Of a stretch of DNA of 53,265 nt, positions 47,901-53,265 are shown piece by piece (the stretch's first letter is position 1; each line of letters begins with the position of its first letter). The stretch is taken from positions 1-53,265 of the forward strand of contig DF237544.1 of assembly GCA_000708835.1 (NCBI GenBank), given 5' to 3'. Below the pieces are notes generated by a model. That model worked only from the letters and a program-made list of their open reading frames with translations. It was not told the origin of the DNA and ran no database searches. Both the position numbers and the translations under genes were made by a program. The stretch comes from Klebsormidium nitens (Eukaryota > Streptophyta > Klebsormidiophyceae > Klebsormidiales > Klebsormidiaceae).

Positions 47901-48464
47901 CCGTCCGATGGTATCTTGTCGACCAATCGATTTGAGTTGTTGCACGTGGGAATTCGGGCTGTGGCTGCCTGCTTTTGTCAGAACCGGGCACAATCCTGTC
48001 GACTCGAATACACTACAAGTCACAACCGGTAGCAGGATTCATAGGACCTGCAACGGCCGTTGCGCCGTAAGCTATACAAGCCGACCCTCTATGTATCTTG
48101 CACCGGCCAGTTTTTATTAGTGACTGTAGCCTGGTCAAATGCCCGGTAGTCGTCCTATATGCTAGCCCACCGTCTCGCAGGCTCAGCTTCAATCCGAAGT
48201 TCACGTGTGAAATAGCACGTATTAGTAGCCGTCCGATTGTGTTTACGTACGCCTTTGAGACGCTTCGATTGCGTGAAATCACACTGCGATGATGAATTAT
48301 TTAGACCTTGCGTAAACACGCTCCACGGAAAGGAATCTCCCCCAAAACAAAGTACATTATGAGGCGAAAATCGAGCATTCACACCGCATCGCGGTTTAGC
48401 ATTTTTTCTAAAGACTCTTACAGGATGGATTCGGGTGGCCCATCAGACTGGCCTTCCAGGCCAT

Positions 48465-48790
48465 TTTTAGCTCGGTTTACTGACAAAGTCAGTACCGAGC
48501 TGTCACAATCGACCCCGGGGTTTCAGAAAAGGGGGTAAGTGGCGATGCAGACCGGATCACTCTAATAAGCCTGGTTCGGCCCGTCGAAAGCTACTTTTAG
48601 TGAGTCAAGACCTGATTTTGCAGACTCCCGTTTTCGACGGTTTTTGAGGTTCGATGCTCCGGAATTTTTTTTTTTGGGTCTTAAACCCTGAACCCCTGCA
48701 CGTGCCTGCCCGGTCGAAGGCGCGACCTGGTGCTCGCGGCCGGCAGAGCGGCCGCCCCTGGAAGGGCGGCCAGCCCGGCCTGAACTAGAT
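48465..48790. repeat. Unclassified repeat, copy 2, starting with a hairpin
   Basis: It begins with the same TTTTTAGCTCGGTTT and a 14-bp-arm hairpin (48469-48484 with 48488-48501, 3-nt loop, 2-nt bulge). It then has CCCGGGGTTT, GAGTCA, GAGGTTCGATGC, a T-run, GCACGTG and a GC-rich end, in parallel with copy 1 about 885 bp to the left. Confidence 0.45.
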
Positions 48791-50619
48791 CGAGACGGCC
48801 AAACCGGTGCGCAGCCATACGGTATACCAATACTCAATATGTTGAATAGGGTAATATGCTAAAATTCAGAATATCCACTAATATCAGTGAGTTTAACAAA
48901 TCTACAAATACCAAGGAGACTCGTCACTCCAGGTCTAAAGCACCACGCTTCGAAAGTCTAGTACCTACCGTATTGCAAATTTCATCTTCATTCAATGGAA
49001 TATTCCGCCTATTGTACTATTGTAAACTGAGCGATTGCAGCATTTTGCTGCCTACATTTTTACGAATATTGGTGGCCCAAGAGGCCACGAACTTTCAAAA
49101 TGCGGCCCTTTAGGCTACGTGCGCGCGCATGTGAGGATAACGAAAAAGGTTAAGGAATTTTTGGGAGTAATGCTGACGTCAGCATAGCAACCAGCTGAAG
49201 CACCGGGCGGCGGGTACTACTACGGTTAGTAAACGACTCAAGTTGGACGTCGGCCGAGAGCGGCGCGGCGGCCGGCGGAACCTTGTCTGATCAGTGATGA
49301 AAAATATGGCATCCAAAAAAAGCTTGTATAAAGCACCGGTATCATGTATGTATAAGCATTGGCAGTTACCGTATACACCTCAGAAGGCTCATATAATGTC
49401 ATATTGCTTCAGTACTTCTACCGTGAGGATTTTGACTATTCATATCCAACACAAACGGTCTGGTCCGGATTTGGACCCACGAGTCACGACGCTGGTAGGA
49501 CTACGTAATAGGAGTCGGAGTTGGGACTACAGGCACAGAAAATATATCAGGTTTTCCCTTATAGGTATGCGTACAATCAGAGGATATTGCTCTTTCAAAG
49601 GGACTTGAATTATAGCTTCTGTCTACCGCCGGCGCTAGAGCTTATGCAGCTATGCTAGCTCAGTGTCCGTATATCCTGCCGCCCGTTTGACGGGTGCTAG
49701 CCCCTATAGGGCCCGGGCTAGCTTTAGGAGGAGATTACGGATAGCTAATTTGAAATGTGAATATATTGGGAACCGCCCGGGGGACGTCTAAGGTTTACCG
49801 TTCAAGCCTGGTGCCGTTCCGTGACCCGTCCGTGACCGTGACGCTGCCTTGGTGACGTCAGCATACAATGACGTCACTAACAAGCTTTTGCAGTTAAATA
49901 GATAGTTAGTTAGCTAATCAGGTTCCGAAAAATTCCAAAAATTTCCCCTTCTATCAATTTACCTACATTCCAGACCAACCAATCAGGCTACCCGTATACC
50001 TACTCAGACTCTTAGAACTATAGTCATTTACAAAATCCAATTAAAAACTAACCACATGCCAGATGTCGGTGCTGAGTTACATGCAGAGGGATCCCGCGCT
50101 ATGCAGGTCAGTCCATACCACTGATCTCTCAACCTGCCAAGGCTCAGCCGCCAGCAAGGCCAAGGTCAAATGCGAGCAATGTGGTTTATGACAGCGAAGC
50201 ATCAATACGAAATCAAAAGCTGTGAGGGCCGCCATCCAAGGAGCTGTACACGTGGATTACTCCCGCGATCAGCGCGGGGACTAGCACGCATTGGTTTCTT
50301 GGAATCAGCCGGTGGTTGTATCTGAATGAAAGCCTTCTCCTAAGACAGTCTTTCGTGGTTAGCCTTCAATAAAACCTTTCTCATTTTACCTCCTGGCAGG
50401 ACAGTCAAGCTGGCTCACATGGAGCACTTTGTCATGAGGTTGTACTGGTCCCTTGGCATGTGTGATATGATTTGCAGGAGGCTTGACTGAGGCAAGCGTT
50501 GAAAGCCAGAATTTTTGGTTGCTTCGGAAGATAATTATCTGCCTGCTCCACTTGCAACCAAAACCAATCAGGAAGAGTTGCATCTGAAGGAGCAATCCGG
50601 TCTTTTGTATCAGAGCAGA

Positions 50620-53265
50620 ATGACGTCAGGATTTGGCTGGCCAAGGCGGACAGGGGATCTCGCTCTTCAAGGGTCAACCGACCATGTGAGTGGCACTGGT
50701 AGAACAACAGATATGAGAAGAGGCTGCATGTTCATCACAGATCTTGGTAGAAGAGGCCGGAAACAGGTGTACTACTTCAATGTTTTAAAGAAGCTGAGCA
50801 CGATATGCAGCTACAACATGCAGGGTTTGAAGAGGCAGTAGGGAAATCACAATTGTAGGTTGCTGCCTTGCATGACAAGTCACCCTGGTTCCTGTCAAAT
50901 GAGAGGTTTAGTGAACCTAGACAATCTCTCTTGATCATTCCAAATCAATCAGAAATGTTACCTCTCAAGCTAACCGTAAGACTCAACTGTAAGACCAGTT
51001 GGTCAATTTTACTTGTTCTTCTTCCTGACAGATGACCTCACCTATAGACCGGCAGTGCAATACTATGATTTCTAATGTTGGCAAGGGCTTCCATATTCTT
51101 TTCTCTTGGCAAGGCTTTGCTATTTGACAACAATCATGCGGATTGTTTCTGCACCAGCGCTCGGTCTTTGCATCAACGCCGTCAGCGGCGACCTCCGTGT
51201 TGGAAGGGGATTGATTACATTGAACACAATCGAAAGATGAGCCGAAGAAGGATAGCCAGCTAACAAAATACGGTCAGCCGACTTCAAGATGATTCCACTT
51301 CTGACAGGTGGACACCAACAGGGCTCGGGATACCCAGAGACCCATTTCCTTAAGCCCGTGCCCCCGTCTCCCTCCCCGCCCTTACGACTTGGGGCACCTG
51401 GGTTTTGAGCAGAAAGAAGAGCCTGGATTGGCAACACAAGTGGCGCAGTTGGGGACAGGAGGTAGGTTTACTTTCAGTTCCACTTTGAGTCCACTGGCAT
51501 TTTTCCGTTGCAGATTGGACGAGGCACATCGTGCAAATAACGTTGCATTAACCAATTCTAAGCCTGCAGCAAAAAATTGTGCATTCAACACTATTAAGTT
51601 CAGAATTAGGTAACTGTTGAGAGCACTTGATGCAGGAGCACAGTCTAACATCTGAAATTCTGTCAGCTCTGAGTGATGTGCAGAACATGACCGCATTACA
51701 CCTCTCGAAAATGTGGAGGTTTTCAAGGATCGACGATGCAGATGCAGACTAACAGTGTAACAGCCTGCTCAAGCTCACCAGTCCTGCTGTATGCACTTTT
51801 TGGCACTGCATCTAGTTTACGAGCATCCGTTTTTTTTCAGTGTGTTGCATTCGGAGTCTAATCCCAACTTCTTACTTCTACCTTGCAGGGCCTATTTTCT
51901 CTTCCACCTATTCCTTCGTTCAAGAGCTCGTCCCAGAACCGCAGTGCACCAAGCAAAAGCATCAGTAGTTCCCTCACACCTCCCCCCCTGCCTGCGTCCA
52001 AACCTGAGATTGCCTCGCCCCCAAGGTTCGGGTACAGAGGTCTGCACGTCGTGAGCACCCTGTCACAAAGCCATATGGAGAACTCCCAAACGGCGGTTGC
52101 TGCACAGGGTGTCCCTAAGCCTCAGCCTTCGACCCCGACCCCAGTGAACAAAGAGCCTTGGAGCCCTACCGGAACAGGGCGGCAGGGGCAGCACCCTTCT
52201 TGAAGTGCAGAGCAGAAGCAACCTACCCCGTCAGCGTCCAAGAACGCTGCACGGGTAACGCAAGCAGGGGCAGCACACGAGGGAGAAGGGCCGCACAAAG
52301 GTGCTGCTCCCAAGCACATAACATCGACATTGGCTTCTGCGGCGAAAGTGAGTCTCCCTCTCGCTACAAGGCGGCGTGCTCATGCGAAGGGCGTATTGCT
52401 GAACTCGTTTGGCTGTGCTCATAGCCAAGCAATTATTGCCAGCGTATGCTTTACCCTGGCAGGATTTGGTGTTTTGGGAAATGGAGCAAGCATTGGTCAA
52501 CGCGTCAGATAGCTCTAGCCCTGACAGGAATCCGGCTTGACAAGGAGCGAGGATGCGCTCGTCTGTTTCATTTCTGTGGTCTTCAAATACAGGGTCTACA
52601 AAGTGTGACAACGCTAGAACTATCACTGTGAGGGGCGCCAACAGAAGACAGTTAGCAGTGAATATATTACCGTCCGCATAGCGATAAAAGCTTGTCCGTG
52701 AGGAATGGATCATCTTAACCCATCGTTTTCTGGACCATTTTTCCAGGACAAGGCGCTCCAGACCCCCCAGGTCCCTGAGCACAAGGCCCGACCCGCAAAG
52801 ATCACGAAAGGCGCCCAAGCGACAGGCACATCCGGCGGATTGCCCGTTCTCCTCCCAGCATCCGGCCCGGCGCTTCCAGCCCGCCCTTCAAATGTCGCGG
52901 GCAAGCCGCCAGGTCCGCTCGGGGTACAGAAAGTCTGAAAGGGGCAACGATCAGAGAAGCGGGAAGCGCTACGATTATGGATGGGGCGTCGCAGGCAAAG
53001 GTACAGCCTCACAGCCGATTAATTCTTGAAGCAGAAGAACTTTCGGCAACCGCTTTGTTGGGCTTTGCTTTGTGTTTCCGCTCTGCTCCATCGTCTTTCC
53101 GAAGAATGTCAGACTTACTCGGCATCTGTATATTGAAGTTTAAGCTTTCATATAGTATCTTACCCGGTTGGAAAGCGTGGCTGTACGGCTGAGACTGCTG
53201 ACGTCACCTCTTGATCAGACGATTGTACAGGGAACGTGAGCACAAGATGAAGCGGCGCTGAACAG
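50620..53265 (+). CDS. CC-D: 5' part of a fourth coiled-coil family gene (runs off right edge), in-frame TGA
   Basis: Tentative exons: 50620-50685 (MTSGFGWPRRTGDLALQGST, then donor GTGAGT), 51308 to about 51439 or 51461, 51889-52347, 52747-52923; the rest is beyond the window. Exon 51889-52347 (153 codons) parallels the Pro/Ser/Thr-rich basic exon of CC-C (155 codons) and includes a PSTPTPVNKEPWSPTGTG tract. Phase 0 holds on both sides. It has one in-frame TGA at 52201-52203 with clear coding-like sequence (EQKQPTPSASKNAARV) after it in the same frame. The last exon is Pro/Ala-rich. The coiled coil itself would lie to the right. The TGA could be a real nonsense mutation, an error, or a sign that my exon limits are wrong. 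Confidence 0.45.

Larger units (their letters stand above)
46640..50619. other. Head-to-head spacer between FBL-3 and CC-D, AT-rich and repeat-bearing
   Basis: About 4 kb without a supportable gene. It holds two related hairpin-bearing repeat copies, several CRE-like TGACGTCA palindromes (about 49174, 49855, 49869) and short inverted repeats around 49690-49730. The ORFs present are short and have no family resemblance. It may be built of degenerate mobile elements that I cannot name. Confidence 0.45.

Noticed and set aside
49165-49880. Possible MITE bounded by ATGCTGACGTCA in inverted orientation
   Set aside because: The shared ends are mostly the self-palindromic TGACGTCA, and no target-site duplication or internal symmetry supports an element.
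1-53265. tRNA, rRNA or CRISPR features
   Set aside because: I found no convincing tRNA B-box with matching A-box and cloverleaf, no rRNA-like tract, and no regularly spaced direct repeats; this is ordinary nuclear eukaryotic DNA.

Overview
This is nuclear DNA of a eukaryote, most likely of the green lineage (a streptophyte alga or early-diverging plant). The evidence is: genes split into many short exons by GT-AG introns, with a few GC-AG introns; GC-rich exons against AT-richer introns; F-box/leucine-rich-repeat proteins of the cysteine-containing type common in plants; and a left-edge LTR retrotransposon whose primer site would pair with an initiator-methionine tRNA, as in plant copia elements. 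The species cannot be fixed from the sequence. A run of 20 Ns (29362-29381) marks an assembly gap.

Almost all the coding content belongs to two gene families that alternate along the window. The first is an F-box/LRR family: FBL-1 (+, 1173-3327), FBL-2 (-, 27171-29207) and FBL-3 (-, 44300-46443). The second is a long, many-exon coiled-coil family with a proline/serine-rich basic N-terminus and no function I recognise: CC-C (-, 4957-13996), CC-A (+, 15542-25136), CC-B (+, 30217-42787) and the start of CC-D (+, 50620 to the right edge). The order is FBL-1> <CC-C | CC-A> <FBL-2 | CC-B> <FBL-3 | CC-D>. Each F-box gene is tail-to-tail with one coiled-coil gene, and FBL-2 and FBL-3 are also head-to-head with the next coiled-coil gene.

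I built the coiled-coil models by eye, using splice sites, reading phase and comparison among paralogues. Several exon lengths match exactly between copies: 327, 132, 51, 39 and 25 bp. CC-C reads through without a break and so do FBL-1 and FBL-3. The other copies carry lesions: FBL-2 has a frameshift from about 14 missing bases, CC-A has a frameshift in a 346-bp exon and a truncated C-terminus, CC-B lacks one 73-bp exon, and CC-D has an in-frame TGA. The cluster therefore looks like repeated duplication with partial decay, though sequencing error could explain the single-base lesions.

The last large intron of CC-B holds foreign DNA: a BRO-N-like ORF, a near-perfect 30-bp-arm palindrome, a fragment ending in an IQ-like motif as seen in large DNA viruses of algae and protists, and a fragment of non-LTR reverse transcriptase. 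All three F-box genes share a conserved upstream block with an E2F-like site (TTTTGGCGCC), which suggests cell-cycle-linked expression. The spacers between genes show no further convincing genes. The 46.6-50.6 kb spacer contains two related copies of a hairpin-bearing repeat.
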